Source of the DNA: Halicephalobus mephisto
Lineage: Eukaryota; Nematoda; Chromadorea; Rhabditida; Panagrolaimidae
Direction: 5' to 3'
DNA length: 64,000 nt
Assembly: GCA_009193035.1 (NCBI GenBank)
Contig: SWDT01000047.1
Span: forward strand, 1-64,000
Below the pieces are notes generated by a model. It saw nothing but the letters and a program-made list of their open reading frames with translations. It was not told the DNA's origin and made no database searches. The position numbers and the translations under genes are program-made. Within the stretch, counting starts at the first letter, position 1, and each line of letters starts with the position of its first letter. Below, piece after piece: positions 12,590 to 24,944 of this stretch.

Positions 12590-13620
12590 AGTTCAAAAAC
12601 CATAAAATTCCAAAAAATGGTCTCGAAGGGAATTTTCAGAACTTTCCAGTTGGGACCAAGAAGTAAAAATTTCGTTTTATGCGATTATATGGAATTTAAA
12701 AATTACATTATTCTAAAACTAAAAAAACTATAAAATTCCAAAAAATGGTCTCGAAGGGAATTTTCAGAACTTTCCAGTTGGGACCAAGAAGTAGAAATTT
12801 CGTTTTATGCGATTATATGGGATTTAAAAATTACATTAGTCTAAAACTAAAAAAATTATTAAAGTAAAATTTCGAAAAATGGTCTCGAAAGGAATTTTCA
12901 GAACTTTCCAATTAAGACCAAAATTTAAAATTTTCGACTCTGAAATGTTTAATTAAATTATTTTAAATTAAAAAATATAAAAAAATTGAAAAAAAAATTT
13001 TTAAATTTAGAAAAAAAATTATAAAAATTTAAAAAAAGTTTTAATTTTGGAAGGTTTCGCGTTGAGACCAAAACTGACATTTTGTGTTTACGCATTCTCA
13101 CTAGGTTCCGAAATTATATTATTATAAAAACGGAAATGTTTATAAAAAAAGCTTCCGCAAAAATTATTTCAACAAAGATTTCTAAAATTTTCCGGTTGAG
13201 ACCGAAATTATTGAATTTTATATTTATACAATTCGGGAAAAATTCGAAATTTTTATTTTAAAAAGCAAAGATTCCTAAAAATTGTCAAAAAAGATTTTTT
13301 CAGAATTTTTCACTCAGGACCGAAAACTATAAAATTCGAAATTTACATAATTCTAAAAAATTTTAAAATTTCATATTAAAAAAATATAAAAATTTAAATT
13401 TAATTTTAGAAATTATCTCAACACGAATTTTCTGAATTTTCCACTCAGAACCGAAAACTGTAAAATTCTAAATTTACATAATTCTAAAAAAATTAGAAAA
13501 TTTCATATTAAAGAAATGTAAAAATTTAAATTTAATTTTAGAAATTGTCGAAAAAGATTTTTTCAAAATTTTCCACTCAGGACCGAAAACTAAAATTTTG
13601 CGTTTTCGTATTTCTGGAAG
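12590..13620. repeat. ~120-140-bp tandem repeats carrying GGTCTCG / GGGACCAAG motifs
   Basis: Three closely similar copies lie near 12611, 12732 and 12875, with ATGGTCTCGAAGGGAATTTT and ACTTTCCAGTTGGGACCAAG. More diverged relatives continue to about 13610 (TTTCCACTCAGGACCGAAAAC). No gene is seen. Confidence 0.8.
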
Positions 13621-13799
13621 ATTCCAAGGGCATACAATAAATTCTAACAACCGTAAGTGAGGAAATTCACCGAAGAGGAATTATCCTACTTAATTTACAA
13701 AATTTTGAAATTAAAGAAATTTCAAATTTTTATAAATAAAAAAAACCTTTAAAAAATGAAAAAATCCATATCCGGTAAAATTTTGGAATTGAAAAAAAG

Positions 13800-14030
13800 G
13801 ATTTTGTGGTCAGACCAAGAAGAAAAAAGAAAGCCGAGAAAATGGCAAGTCTGTCACGACCGCACTATGCTAGCCAGTTTGTCCACCCGGCTGTCTTTTG
13901 TAGAAGAGGCAAGTGCGTCTTGTCTTCTTTCCGTGGCCACAGCTGCTGGACCCAATTCTGCGCAATGGAAGCCTTGTATCGCCTCTCCATTTTAGCTTTG
14001 ACAAATCTGTCAGCGAAACAAAAATCTTGA
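13800..14030 (+). other. coding-like island open in two plus frames and part of the minus strand
   Basis: About 230 bp of balanced composition ends at stop codons near 13993 and 14028 in two plus frames. One frame has an Arg/Lys-rich start, then MASLSRPHYASQFV and several Cys. On the minus strand a 42-codon ATG frame follows an acceptor-like TTTCGCTGACAG. The strand cannot be decided from sequence alone and no family was recognised. Confidence 0.25.
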
Positions 14031-14079
14031 GTTAGAGAAAATGCAAATTTTATTGTGAATTTTTGATGTGGAGTATGCT

Positions 14080-14760
14080 TTCATCCAAGATTCGATCGAC
14101 AAAGTACTTTTCAAAGTTGATTTATCTCGTAATGAACTAGTGTCTAATGACGACGAGAAGCAAAAAAATCAATCACAAACAACATACTCATGAAATTCGC
14201 TCAAGTTTGGTGCAAAGTTATAGTTGCGCTTAAAAATAAGCGAACTCACGAAGATCATCAGTGACTTTCATGATAGAAATTAGTTTTACTTTCTTACGTT
14301 ATTTTTAATACAAAACTACCAATATTCAGGAATGAGCAAATTCATTATTATCGTTGGGGATTTTCGTTGTAAAAGTTAACTTCGCTCAAGTTTGGCGTAA
14401 AGTTATAGTTGCGCTTAAAAATAAGCGAACTCACGAAGATCATCAGCGACTTTCATGATAGAAATTAGTTTTACTTTCTTACATTATTTTTAATACAAAA
14501 CTACCAATATTCAGGAATGAGAAAATTCATTATTATCGTTAGGGATTTTCATTGTAAAAGTTAATTTCGCTCAAGTTTGGCGTAAAGTTATAGTTGCACT
14601 TAAAAATAAGCGAATTCGTCCTGATCGTTAGTAATCTCATGATGATAATTAAGTTCACTTTCATCTCGGATTGCTTTTAACACAATATTAAAGTTTCGCT
14701 TAAAAATACGAATTCATCAAGATCGTCGAAAATAAGCGAATTCGTTCTGATCATCGTAAT
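14080..14760. repeat. ~185-bp tandem repeat, three to four copies
   Basis: TTCGCTCAAGTTTGGYGYAA occurs at about 14197, 14381 and 14565. Each copy is followed by AGTTATAGTTGCGCTTAAAA, AAGCGAACTCACGAAGATCA and GACTTTCATGATAGAAATTA. A decayed copy continues to about 14760. Confidence 0.9.
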
Positions 14761-15048
14761 ATTCGTCACGGGAGTTGATTGTGCGTTTCGCGACAGATTT
14801 ACCTAATAAAGAAGAAAACCTATCAATGGTCAATAAAGATTAAACCTATTTTCGGTAATCTGATTTTCAAACTGAAACTATATAGCAAACTTTGCTTTCA
14901 CGAAGAATGGTATTTTGAACTCTTGAAAGTGTCAATTTCGAAATTTCAAGTAGATACTTTATTTTCTCGCCGTAGAGCGGAAGGCCACTCATTCTTCATT
15001 TGAGGACATTGGAACGGACAAAATGAGAAAACAAGACTCAAAACAGCC

Positions 15049-15339
15049 ATGACTAATGAAAGTTCCAACTGGGATTATTTCTCCAAACGGCGAAATTTGC
15101 ATAAATTGATGCTGCAATCCGATAACCAAAGCAACATTCGGACATTTGTTATAAAAAAGCCAGTTATGCCAAAAAAGAAAAAAGAATGGCTCGTGGTCGG
15201 TCAGTTGCGGAAGCAGATGGGACCAGATTCTCCATTCCAAAGGCAATTTGAATTTAATTGGAGTCAAGTTGAACTAGAGGAACAGATTTATCCGTTTAAG
15301 TTTGACTCCGAAGCAAATGAGTTTTTTAATTGGAGATAA
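15049..15339 (+). CDS. hypothetical 96-aa charged protein
   Basis: This ATG-to-TAA frame is preceded in frame by TGA. The product is highly charged and aromatic, with a basic KKPVMPKKKKEWLVVG segment near residues 36-51 and a C-terminal part rich in Phe, Trp and Glu ending FFNWR. No signal peptide or membrane segment is seen and no family was recognised. An AATAAA 71 nt downstream supports a real 3' end. It may be a single-exon gene or the last exon of a longer one. Confidence 0.45.
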   Translation: MTNESSNWDYFSKRRNLHKLMLQSDNQSNIRTFVIKKPVMPKKKKEWLVVGQLRKQMGPDSPFQRQFEFNWSQVELEEQIYPFKFDSEANEFFNWR

Positions 15340-15409
15340 TATACTAGGAACTTCTTGGTGAATTGCTTTAGTTTACATTGTTCTGTAGTATACTATCGCA
15401 AAAATTGGA

Positions 15410-15415
15410 AATAAA
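15410..15415 (+). terminator. AATAAA after the 96-aa ORF
   Basis: Canonical polyadenylation signal 71 nt after the TAA at 15337-15339. Confidence 0.45.
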
Positions 15416-15424
15416 CATTAGTAC

Positions 15425-15940
15425 AAGATGATTCGAACACGAAGTTTCAGAACTTGCTTGAAACTAAATTGATCTACATAATAGTTGTGATTTTACGTGG
15501 TAGTTTGGCAACCTTACGAGATTCCGTAACCAATCACATTGTAATGGAAATTAGAAATAGATATATTTACGAAATTGTCTTCACACGAATCACCAGAACT
15601 TGTTAGGAACTAAAGTGCCTATCATTTCGTTTTTCATGGATTTTCGGAGTCTTATATGATTTCGCAATCAGACTATTCATAGTTGGAAATAACTACTTTT
15701 GTCGAATCGTCCCAATAGGAATTTCCAGGACTTGTTAGGGACTAAAGCAATTACAATTTTGGTTTTGCACAATAGTTTGTAATCTAACACGGTTTCGTAA
15801 TCAATCATACAGTGATAAAAAGCAAGAATAAACATCATAGCGAAATTATTTCAACACGAACCTTCAAAACTTGTTAGAAGCTAAACTAGCTCATGTGACA
15901 ACTTTGGTTTTGCGTGACTGTTATTTTGCAATCGATGTTT
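15425..15940. repeat. ~150-170-bp degenerate tandem repeat
   Basis: Units carry ACACGAA...CAGAACTTGTTAGGAACTAA and a downstream TTTCGYAATCA block. About three to four copies are visible. Confidence 0.75.
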
Positions 15941-17955
15941 TGAAAATATATTTTGTTTGGACGAATCTGGACACTTTTGGATGGGAGTCATGTGAGGTAC
16001 AAAACCCTCTGCCGATTCTCAAGGATTAGTTATTACAGATTAAAGTATCGATAGATATTAAAGACATCAAAACCGGCGCTACAGTAGTCATGAAGATGGA
16101 TTGCTTTGCTTATAAATAAAAAACTCGTAAGCATTCAAGAACCACCGAAAACTGCGTTTGAATATGTATATAACTATATGTTGTGTTGGAATCAGAGTTG
16201 AAAAATCAGATTTCTTCGTTTGGATGATCAGTAATCAAGTTTATAGTTCAGAAATAAATGAATAATTACACAACAAAATCGTAATTTTTACGTGATGTAA
16301 AACCTAACAAATATGTGGTTTTTCGTCATGAAATATCTCGTAATTTCCATTAAATGTCATAATTTTCCATACTAAATGTATTGTGATTGCTGTTACAAGT
16401 ACTAAAGATACATAAAAACATAACAATAGCGTTATATTTTTCACGGAAGGTCCCGTAACTTTTAACGCTCGGCATAACTTTTTTCAAACACTACGATTTG
16501 TCATGGCAAATATTTTGCAAGTTTTTAACAAGTACCAAATGTGCATAGAATCGTAAGAACAGTGTTTCATTTTCTCACGTAAGATCTCGTAACCTTTAAC
16601 GCTCGACGAAACTTTCGTCAAATGCTTCGATTTGTCATAACAAATGCTATTCTTGTCACAAATATCATATATTCATAAAAATAGTAACAATTGTATTATA
16701 TTCTTTGTTTGAATTGATAATTGTTACGAAAATTATATGTAATGCTTGTTGAATCGTGAGAATAGAGAGCAATCTTTAGATCAGTCATAGACTGATGCGT
16801 ATTTATATAAACGACTTGTGTGGATATATATGCCGAGTCTAACACGACTTTCACAGGTAGTTCTCGTTATTTCTTCCCTATTATCTGTTCTGGCAATGAA
16901 CAAGGATACTATACTTCTCATCCCTGTTAGTCCGTGACGATTTAACAACAATTATTCCATATATTTGTTACTTGAGAAAATGTCACAAGTTTTTGTATTT
17001 GTTTTAAAATAACTATTGAGCGAAAGTTTTTAAACCTTGCATGAATGATGACTGATTCGTTCTTCAACAATTAGCTTGGTTACTAGTTCTTTAAAAATAA
17101 AGCTGGTTATTGGACTTTGATCCTCACACGAATAATGGCTTCACTTGCATTCAAAACGACAATGTTAAAAATTGTTTCGTGATAATTTTTTTGCACCGAA
17201 ATTTATACTTTTTTCTGTTTACCACATACAAAATTCATCTGAAAAATATTCGAAAATCATTGAAAATTGTATTAAAAACAGAAAAAATTTTTGCTTCTAA
17301 GTGAAAGTTTGACAACATGATTTGTTACTTTAAACAACCCGTAACAAAGGTCCTAACAAAAAATGAATAAACTATTATCTATGTCAAGACCAGTTTTTGA
17401 ATTTTGCTTTTAAACAATGAAGACTACAGTAATTATCGGATGAAAACTTTTTAATTTTACTACAATTTCTCATTTTTCGAAAATTAACTTAATTATTGAT
17501 TGTTTAAGAAATACATCTGTTTACTGAACTTTGGCCTCGATGTGAATGATAATTTCACTTAGTTTTGATGCAATATAACTTAGTTCAAAATTACTACCTT
17601 TCGACGAACTTTGTCAAAGGAAGGATGACATCATTCCTTATTTACTAAACGTAAAAAATCCCCGAAAAATTTGCATTAGAATCAAAAACCATCTTTTACG
17701 TCAAAGTCAGGATTTAATAACTACTTTGTTTTTTATTTGAAACGAATTTTGTATTTATTATTTTGAAATTATTCTGTACAAAAAAATTCAATTTTTCGTT
17801 ATGGTCAAATGAAATTAAAAATGTATCCTGGAATGAAGCCATGTCTAGGACTAGAAAGAAATCTGAACTTGGACGACAAAGTGACATTGCATAGATTGCC
17901 GATGAAGAGTCGAATGTTGTTGGCCGGACCCGCAATTTAAGCGATGAGTTAAGAC
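15941..17955. other. intergenic, degenerate repeats, no gene recognised
   Basis: Diffuse repeats of the type CTCGTAACTTTTAACGCTCGGC and CAAATRTCAT recur near 16440-16680. Nothing looks convincingly coding on either strand, and open frames here are short and A/T-driven. Confidence 0.4.
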
Positions 17956-18607
17956 TCAAGGCTGAAATCCTTCCACAATGTACCTTAGACAAAATTGGAA
18001 GAATTTTCGGAAGAGATTTTCGGCTTTGTCTGTGTATCTGTCTCCAAGAAGTTCACTGACCATCTGAAGGAAGGGTTCTTCGAGCTTTTGGAAGTCATCA
18101 TATTTTAACCCGAATGGCCGATGTTTTTTGCCGACGGCATTAAGTCTTGCAATTGCATTAGAGGCGTCGGCAGGGGTTTCTTCTACTTGGGCGATTACGT
18201 CATCAAATACCTGAAATGCTTGACGTTTTGTGCCTTAGGCAATAGGGAAATTTACTTTTAAATAAAGCTCGGCCATGGCTTCAAATCCTTTATCCTCGCA
18301 ATCTGGTCCGATGGAGTCTATTGAAAGTTTCTGAAGTTTGGGGTACCTTTGGATATTTTCTGGGTTAGCTTTGAGGTATCTAAAAAAGTAAATTCAACTT
18401 AGTTAATCAAAAACCAAAGTTGTACTTGCTGAAAAGTTCCATTTTACAAGTTTTGGAATTTCTTTGAACAGTTTTCCAATAATTTTTTAAAGTATATAAA
18501 TCTCTAAATTCGCCAAATGGAAGCCTTTTGTCGACATCTGGGGGCTTCGAAGTCCCGTCGTCGTTGTTGAATGATTTCTGAACATTTTTGGATCCTCCAG
18601 CGCCCAT
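17956..18607 (-). CDS. globin with N-myristoylation-type start
   Basis: Three minus-strand exons (18607-18426, 18379-18256, 18210-17956) join in phase to 186 residues. The introns are 46 and 45 nt long. Globin marks are TLKNYWKTVQRN (helix A), a C/CD region YLKANPENIQRYPKLQKL (62-79), helix E around GFEAMAELYLKVF, and NAVGKKHRPFG, where His132 fits the proximal F8 heme ligand. RKFFQFCLRYIVEGF fits helix H. His132 is the only His in the predicted protein, so no distal His exists. The start MGAGGSK fits the N-myristoylation consensus, a feature known in some nematode globins, so the protein may be membrane-attached. The preceding ATG four codons upstream would mask that Gly, so 18607 is preferred. 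Confidence 0.88.
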
Positions 18608-18619
18608 CAGAAGCCGCAT

Positions 18620-20310
18620 CGGGACAACCTTAGATTTCTCACGATGAATCCATTTTTATCAATTGGAAAATCTTCAAACTTTTTTAAAATTAATAAAAGT
18701 ACTAAGAAGTTTAAAAATCACGTCAAGGATAAATCTAATAAATTCAAGATATTAAAAGTTGGGTCTTGAAAATGAATAAGAATCTTGTGAGCAAAGTATT
18801 CCACCTGCTCTAGATCATTGAATTTCCTTTGTTTTTGAAAATCAGACCACCTGCCTACTTTTTGGAAGCTTTGAAATTAAACTAATAAAACAAGTTTTAA
18901 CAGACGAATTTAGAAATACTGTAGAGGGTTTTGTACATGATGGCTAGGAATTTGAAAGTTTCCGAATGTTCTATGAATAATGATATTATTCAATTTGTAA
19001 TAGTAATGGAAAGCAGAAAAGTAGATACCATAGAACATTGTGTGAACTTCCGCAATGAAAGTCTCTAATGATTGGAATAGTAAAGATATCATTCAATCGA
19101 TTACAATAATAAAATTGTACATTTGTCATGTGGTATGAAATCATTTTCTGTTATAAAGATTCCTAATGAGCATAATAGGAAAAATAGTATTCAATCGGGT
19201 ACGATAATGAAGTATATACACTTATCATGTGACATGAAATCATTTTCTGTTACGAAACTTCTTAATAACTACAATAGTAAGGATATTATTCAATAGATTA
19301 CAACAATAGAATTGTATGCTTATCATGTGATATGAAATCATTTCCTATTACGAAAGCTCTGAATGACCAAGAAAAATTTTCTTTCTTCAATACGAGTAGA
19401 ATTTCATATAAAAAAGACTAAAATCGATTCATACCACAGACCTTTCTAAAGACCATTATAAGTCCTCTTGTGTATCAGTACGAATAAGATTTGCAACAAA
19501 GAGCAACTAATGAAGACGGTGAGATAAACTCCCGTCGCAAAAGTGCCTAGTAGAAATAATAAACTTTTTCCAAGTATGACTAGATTTACATAGAAAATTT
19601 AAAAAACTACAGACAATTCTTTCCAGGAAAGTTGCTGGAAACCACAAGTACGAGTGGAAGCACATACGGAAAACTAAGGAAATACTGAAGTAAACTCCCG
19701 TTGTGAAAATGTCCGACGACTATAAATTCTCGTTATTTTGAATACAAACGGAACTTTAGGGAAGAAAATTAAGCAGACTAGAATCAATCCCCCACGGAAG
19801 TTCCTGAAAAATACAATGGCGTTTTATGTTTTCAGGTGCGACTAAAACTTTGCACAATAAGCAACCTAAGAAAAAATTAACTCCCACTGCGAAAGTCTGG
19901 TGATTAATATAAATTCGTTACTTTATTAATGTAAATGAAATTTCACATGAAAGAATTGAAAAAGCAGAATTCTCACGACGGAAGTTACTAAAGATCACAG
20001 TAAATTTTTTATTTCCAAATATGAGAGGAATTTTGCGTAGTAAGTAACATGAGAAGAAATCTGAACCAACTCCCATCACGAGAGTTCCTGAAGACTATGA
20101 TGAATTTTTCCATTTCACGTGAAAGTGAGGAACTTACGTAGTAACCAAAGAAAAGAATGAATTTAACTCCCAACATAAACATCCCTAATGATTATGATGA
20201 ACATTTTTTTCGACTACATGTGCAATTTTACGTAGGAAGAAAACAAAGAAAAAACCGAAAATAATTTCTACTGAAGGTCACAGTGACTACGATAAACTCG
20301 AGTCTTCAGG
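18620..20310. repeat. degenerate tandem repeats upstream of the globin
   Basis: At about 18950-19370 a unit of roughly 115 bp recurs three to four times (TCATGTGRYATGAAATCATTTTC, then TACGAAAGTCY and ATTCAATNGATTACAAYAATA). From 19440 to 20300 another family recurs, with AACTCCCRTYRCGAAAGT and CCTGAAGACTATGATGAA cores. No gene is seen. Confidence 0.7.
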
Positions 20311-20480
20311 CACACACGAAAAAGCGTAACTTTTGGACTTGTAACAAATGTAAACTGTCATTATTGCGTTGTAATTTTCATCACAAACGTCAAACATTCA
20401 CAAAAATAGTAACAATTTTGTTACAATTATTATCATAGTTGGTAATTGTCATGGGGTCAAAAATTGCGTTTTTTGTGTGT
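20311..20480. mobile_element. MITE family A copy, ~170 bp
   Basis: The left end CACACACGAAAAAGCGTAAC and the right end GCGTTTTTTGTGTGTAG (read in reverse complement) form terminal inverted repeats. The interior has TTGTAACAAATGTAAA and its inverse, as in copies at 29654 and 39353. No protein is encoded, so it would be non-autonomous. Confidence 0.6.
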
Positions 20481-20927
20481 AGAAGTCAAATACTGCGTAA
20501 CAGGTAATCTAAAAGTTGTCAATTCTTCTCGCGAAGTTTTCGACAACTATAATAAGTTTATTTTTTTCAGTATAAATTACATTTCTTGTAGAAAAAGTAA
20601 AGTAAATTTTCATCACGAAAACAACTGAAGATTATAGAGTTTATTATTTTTCTACCACGAAAATTCCTGACAATTATAATTTTTTAAATGCAAATAAAAT
20701 GTTGCTTAAAAATTTTCAAAATTGCAGTCAACTCCTATTACCAAAATCCAAGAAGATGATGATAAATTCGTTTTTCCCACCATGAAAGTCCCTGTCAACT
20801 ATAATATTTTTAGTATTATCGTAATTGTGTGAAAATAGTACCTTAAAAATAAGCTCAACACTGGTATTTCTATGGTTAATATTATTGCCTTATTTTCTGC
20901 AACTATTAGAGTTGTTTACTTTGCACG

Positions 20928-21470
20928 CAAAAAATTGGTACACAGTACATAATGTATGGATACATTGAAAGAGCTCTGATGTATCAAATACATTATATTC
21001 CGATGTATAGGTACATTAAGTTGATACAGATGCATTGTATTTAGTGTATCGATGTATTAAAACTATTTTGATGTATCAAATACATTATATTTAATGTATT
21101 GATATATTAAATGCAACATCAATGCATCATATTTAATATATAGTTACATCAAGACGATTCTGATTTATCGAATAGATTTAACATATAAGTACATTAAGTA
21201 TAACATTGATATATCATATTTAATATATAGTTACATCAAGACGATTATGATTTATCAAATATATTTAATATATAGTTACATCAAGACGATTCTGATTTAT
21301 CAAATATATTTAATGCATCGATGCATTAAAATGGTTCTGATATATCATATGTATTATATTCAATGTGTTGATAAGTTAAGTATGATGTCGTTGTATTGTG
21401 TCCAATACATCAATACATTGAGTATAATATATCTGATACATTAGAGCTGTTTTAATGTACCTTTTTTATA
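20928..21470. mobile_element. TACATT-repeat element (family B)
   Basis: More than 500 bp are built from TGATGTATCAAATACATTAT- and TTTAATGTATCGATACATTA-like palindromic words. They are flanked by GCACGCAAAAAATTGGTAC and, inverted at the right, TACCTTTTTTATATGTG. The flanks resemble those of similar blocks near 38.0, 51.5 and 53.0 kb. Confidence 0.55.
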
Positions 21471-21770
21471 TGTGGGATAAATTTATTACGGACGACTACC
21501 CTCGATCGAGTCTTAGAGGAAGCTTACACTACATTAGATTTTCGATATAACTTGGACGGGAATCTAAATTGACAAAGCTTAAAGGATTTGAAGCGTAATT
21601 TTTCATTCCAAAATATAACTAAAGACGGAAATTCAGACTTTTACTAAATTACTCGGAAATCGGATTAGATCAGCACGATTAATTATTTCGGAAAATAAAA
21701 TTTGGGAATTTTTATAGAATTTTCAATTTTTAAGAGACATAATTATTTTTGTTTTTAAACATCCCCGGAT

Positions 21771-22001
21771 ATGAGAAAACTATTAAGAATTAATCTCCCG
21801 AGCCACAAAAGCCCGAAAAGGAAAATCGTCATCAAATTGAAACGAGAAATACGTCACAACTGCAAGACTAAAAACCCCAAGATGCAATTTGCCAATGTTA
21901 AAAAGACCAGGTTAAATTTCACAATCGATAAATGTGAATTTAAAAATGTTTCAATTTCGATTATGTCACAGTTGCTCCTCTGCGATACTTGTTCCCCTTA
22001 A
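21771..22001 (+). other. basic coding-like ORF, status unclear
   Basis: This 76-codon plus-strand frame from ATG is strongly basic (SHKSPKRKIVIKLKREIRH) and unlike the A/T repeats around it. An internal GACCAG|GTTAAA would be a splice donor at about 21910. A related segment with a similar donor context lies near 22880-22915. No family was recognised. Confidence 0.25.
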
Positions 22002-22004
22002 AAT

Positions 22005-24940
22005 TTGTATTAATTTTGGAATTTCTTTGTTATTTAATTTGAATATTAGGTTAATCCAGGAACTTTGAAAACAAAAAACAAGTTGATAAGATATTTGATC
22101 CCTTAGGGCATTTACTTTTCCGACTTGTATTAATTTTGGAATTTTTTATATTAGTTTTTTGGTCACTTGAATTCAACATTGGATTAATCAAAAACCGTAA
22201 AACTAATCCGAAAAATCGGCGGAATTCAAATTCGGAAAATGCCCTAAGGGCCAGTCATCGTTCAGTCCGATTTCCGTTTTTAAACCGATTTTTTAAATAA
22301 AAAATTCGATCTAAAACTTCATAAATAAGTTGTAAGATGTTAAATCCTCTAGGAAAATTGTTCCCTTAGGGTATTTACTTCCTAATGACTTTTGTTAATT
22401 TCGAAATTTTATAAATTTGTTTTTTTATAATTGTTATCACAAGCTAATTTCAATACTAAAAAGAATAATTCAAAAACAAAAAAATAAAGAAATAATTTTT
22501 AAAAAATTAAAAAAAATAATATAGAAATAATTTTAAAATAAAAGAAAATTAAAAAGTAATTTGAAAATAGAAAATCTAAAAATAATTTTAAAGAATTTTA
22601 AAATTTTAAAATAATTTTAAAATAAAAAAAATTAAAAAGTAATTCGAAAATAAAAAAAAATCTAAAAATAATTTTAAAGAATTTCAAAATTTTTAAATAA
22701 TTAGAAAATTAAAAAAAATTAAAAAGTAATTCGAAAATAAAAAAAAATCTAAAAATATTTTTAAAAAATTTCAAAATTTTTAAATATTTTTAAAAAACTT
22801 TAAAATTTTAAAAATTACAGTATTCTTATGAAATAGGGGGAATAAGTGCCATAGGGAACAACTGTGACACGGCTCAATACGGCAGTTGCCAGTGTTGGAA
22901 AGACCAGGTAGTTCAAAAATCGATAAATCTTAATTTAGAAATTTTGCAAATTGAATTTTGACCAAAGTTGTGACTTGTGTCGTCACAAAGCTTTATAAAA
23001 TATTTATTTCATTATAAATTCTACTTTTAATTGTGGAAATGTTTTTTAAAATACATTATTGTGAAATTTTAAAAATTTTTAATTAGATTTTTTTTTGAAT
23101 TTTAGTAAGTTAGAAATTTGTATAAAATTCTGGGAGATTTTTAAAAATTTCGAAATTTGTAAAAATTCTAGAAATTTGCATAAAATTTTAAAAGTTTAAA
23201 AAATTCACAAAAATTGAAAAATCATATTAAATTTCGTAAAATTTCGAAATTTTTGAAAAATTTTAGAAATTTGCATAAAATTTTAAAATTTTAAAAAATT
23301 CACAAAAACTGAAAAATCATATTAAATTTTGTAAAATTCTAAAAATTTCAAATTTTAAAAAAATTCAAAAATTTTAAAAAATTCAATTTTAAAAAAATTC
23401 AAAAATCATATACTAGATTCTATAAGCTTTAAAAATTTTTTAAATTTCACTTTTTAGATTTTGGAGTCCTTCAGAAGCTCCCATGAGATTTTTTAATATT
23501 TTAGAATTTTTACATTTTTACATTTTTCCGGAAGTTTTTAAAGTTCTAATTTCGCTGTCGAAAATTGAACAATTTGGCATTTGATAAAACTAGATTTTGT
23601 TCAATTCAATTTTCGGTTTAAATTTGTCTTCAAAAATTTAAACTGTAAAATTCTTTGAATAAAAAAAATAAAAAACGAAAATCGGTTTTTTTAAACAAAA
23701 ACTAAATTATTATCAAATTGCAATTTTTTACGTCAGAAATTTTAAAAAAGTAAACAAATTCAAAAAAATTAATATTTTTCGTGGGAGGATTGAAGTTTAT
23801 TTAAATTTTTTTACATAAATAAATTAATTTCAATTTTTTATAAAATTATTATTAATTTGTTAATTTTTAAAATTTAAAATAAAATAAAAATTTATTGATT
23901 TATATAGAAATATAAAAAATAAACAGGCCATGGTTCCGGCACGAAAAAAGTTTAATTTTGTTATTTACAAGTTGGATTACTGTAAAATTGAAATTCATGT
24001 GTAAAATTTATAATTTTAAAAAAACAAAAATTTTTCGTTGTGAGATCAAAAATCACTTTTTTTATTTTTTAAAAAATGAATTTTTCGATATTGGTCTCAG
24101 CAAGAAAAGTTCAATTTTGTTACTTACAAGTTAGATTACTGTAAAATAAAAATTCATAATTTAAAAAACAAAAATTTTTCGTTGTAAGATCAAAAATGAT
24201 TTTTTTATTTTTTAAAAAATGAATTTTTCGATTTTGGTCTCAGCAAGAAAAATTTAATTTTGTTACTTACAAGTTAGATTACTGTAAAACAAAAATTTTT
24301 CGTTGTAGGACCAAAAATCACTTTTTTTTTATTTTTTTAAATATGAATTTTTCGATATTGGTCTCAGCAAGAAAAATAAATTTTTTTCAAAAATTATTAA
24401 AAAATTTTTGAAATTTTTATTTGTGGTAGGATAAAAGTATATTTTTATTAAGATATTTCAAGTACTGGTCCCAGCACCTATGATGTTTGATTTTTTTCTT
24501 TCAAAATTGAAAAAAGTAAAATTTATAATTGAAAAAAGTAAAATTTATAATTGAAAAATGAATTAAACTTTATTCGAGTCAGAACCAAGATTTATTTATT
24601 TAGTTTTTTTTCCGACGAAATTTCAAGTGTTTATTTCGTAATGAATTGTGCTTAATTTTTTTATTCATAAAATTAGTTTTTTTTTTAAATTAAAAATCAC
24701 TCATCAAAATTGCGATTGAAAAATAAAACAATTTTCGCGACAGGACAAATTTCATAATTCTTAAAATACCGGTCCCGGCACGAATTGTGCTTAATTTTTT
24801 TATTCATAAAATTAGTTTAAAAAATTAAACACAATTCGCTCTGGGACCAATATTTAAGATATTCTTAGAAAAGAATCTTTAGTCTCAAAAAAAATTTTTA
24901 TTTTTAAACCATAAATAATTTTTTTTAATTTTTAAAAAGA
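22005..24940. other. AT-rich intergenic stretch with several short repeat families
   Basis: CCCTTAGGGCATTTACTT and TTGTATTAATTTTGGAATTT recur at 22000-22400. TTTTGGTCTCAGCAAGAAAA with TTACAAGTTAGATTACTGTA recurs at 23980-24370. No gene was identified. Confidence 0.45.
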
Positions 24941-24944
24941 TACA

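Noticed and set aside
16500..17400. Possible structured RNA or promoter cluster
   Set aside because: Inverted words are present, but no tRNA, snRNA or spliced-leader consensus could be built from them.
18956..21444. Apparent AU-rich ORFs within repeats
   Set aside because: They coincide with tandem units and palindromic TACATT words; base composition alone explains the open frames.
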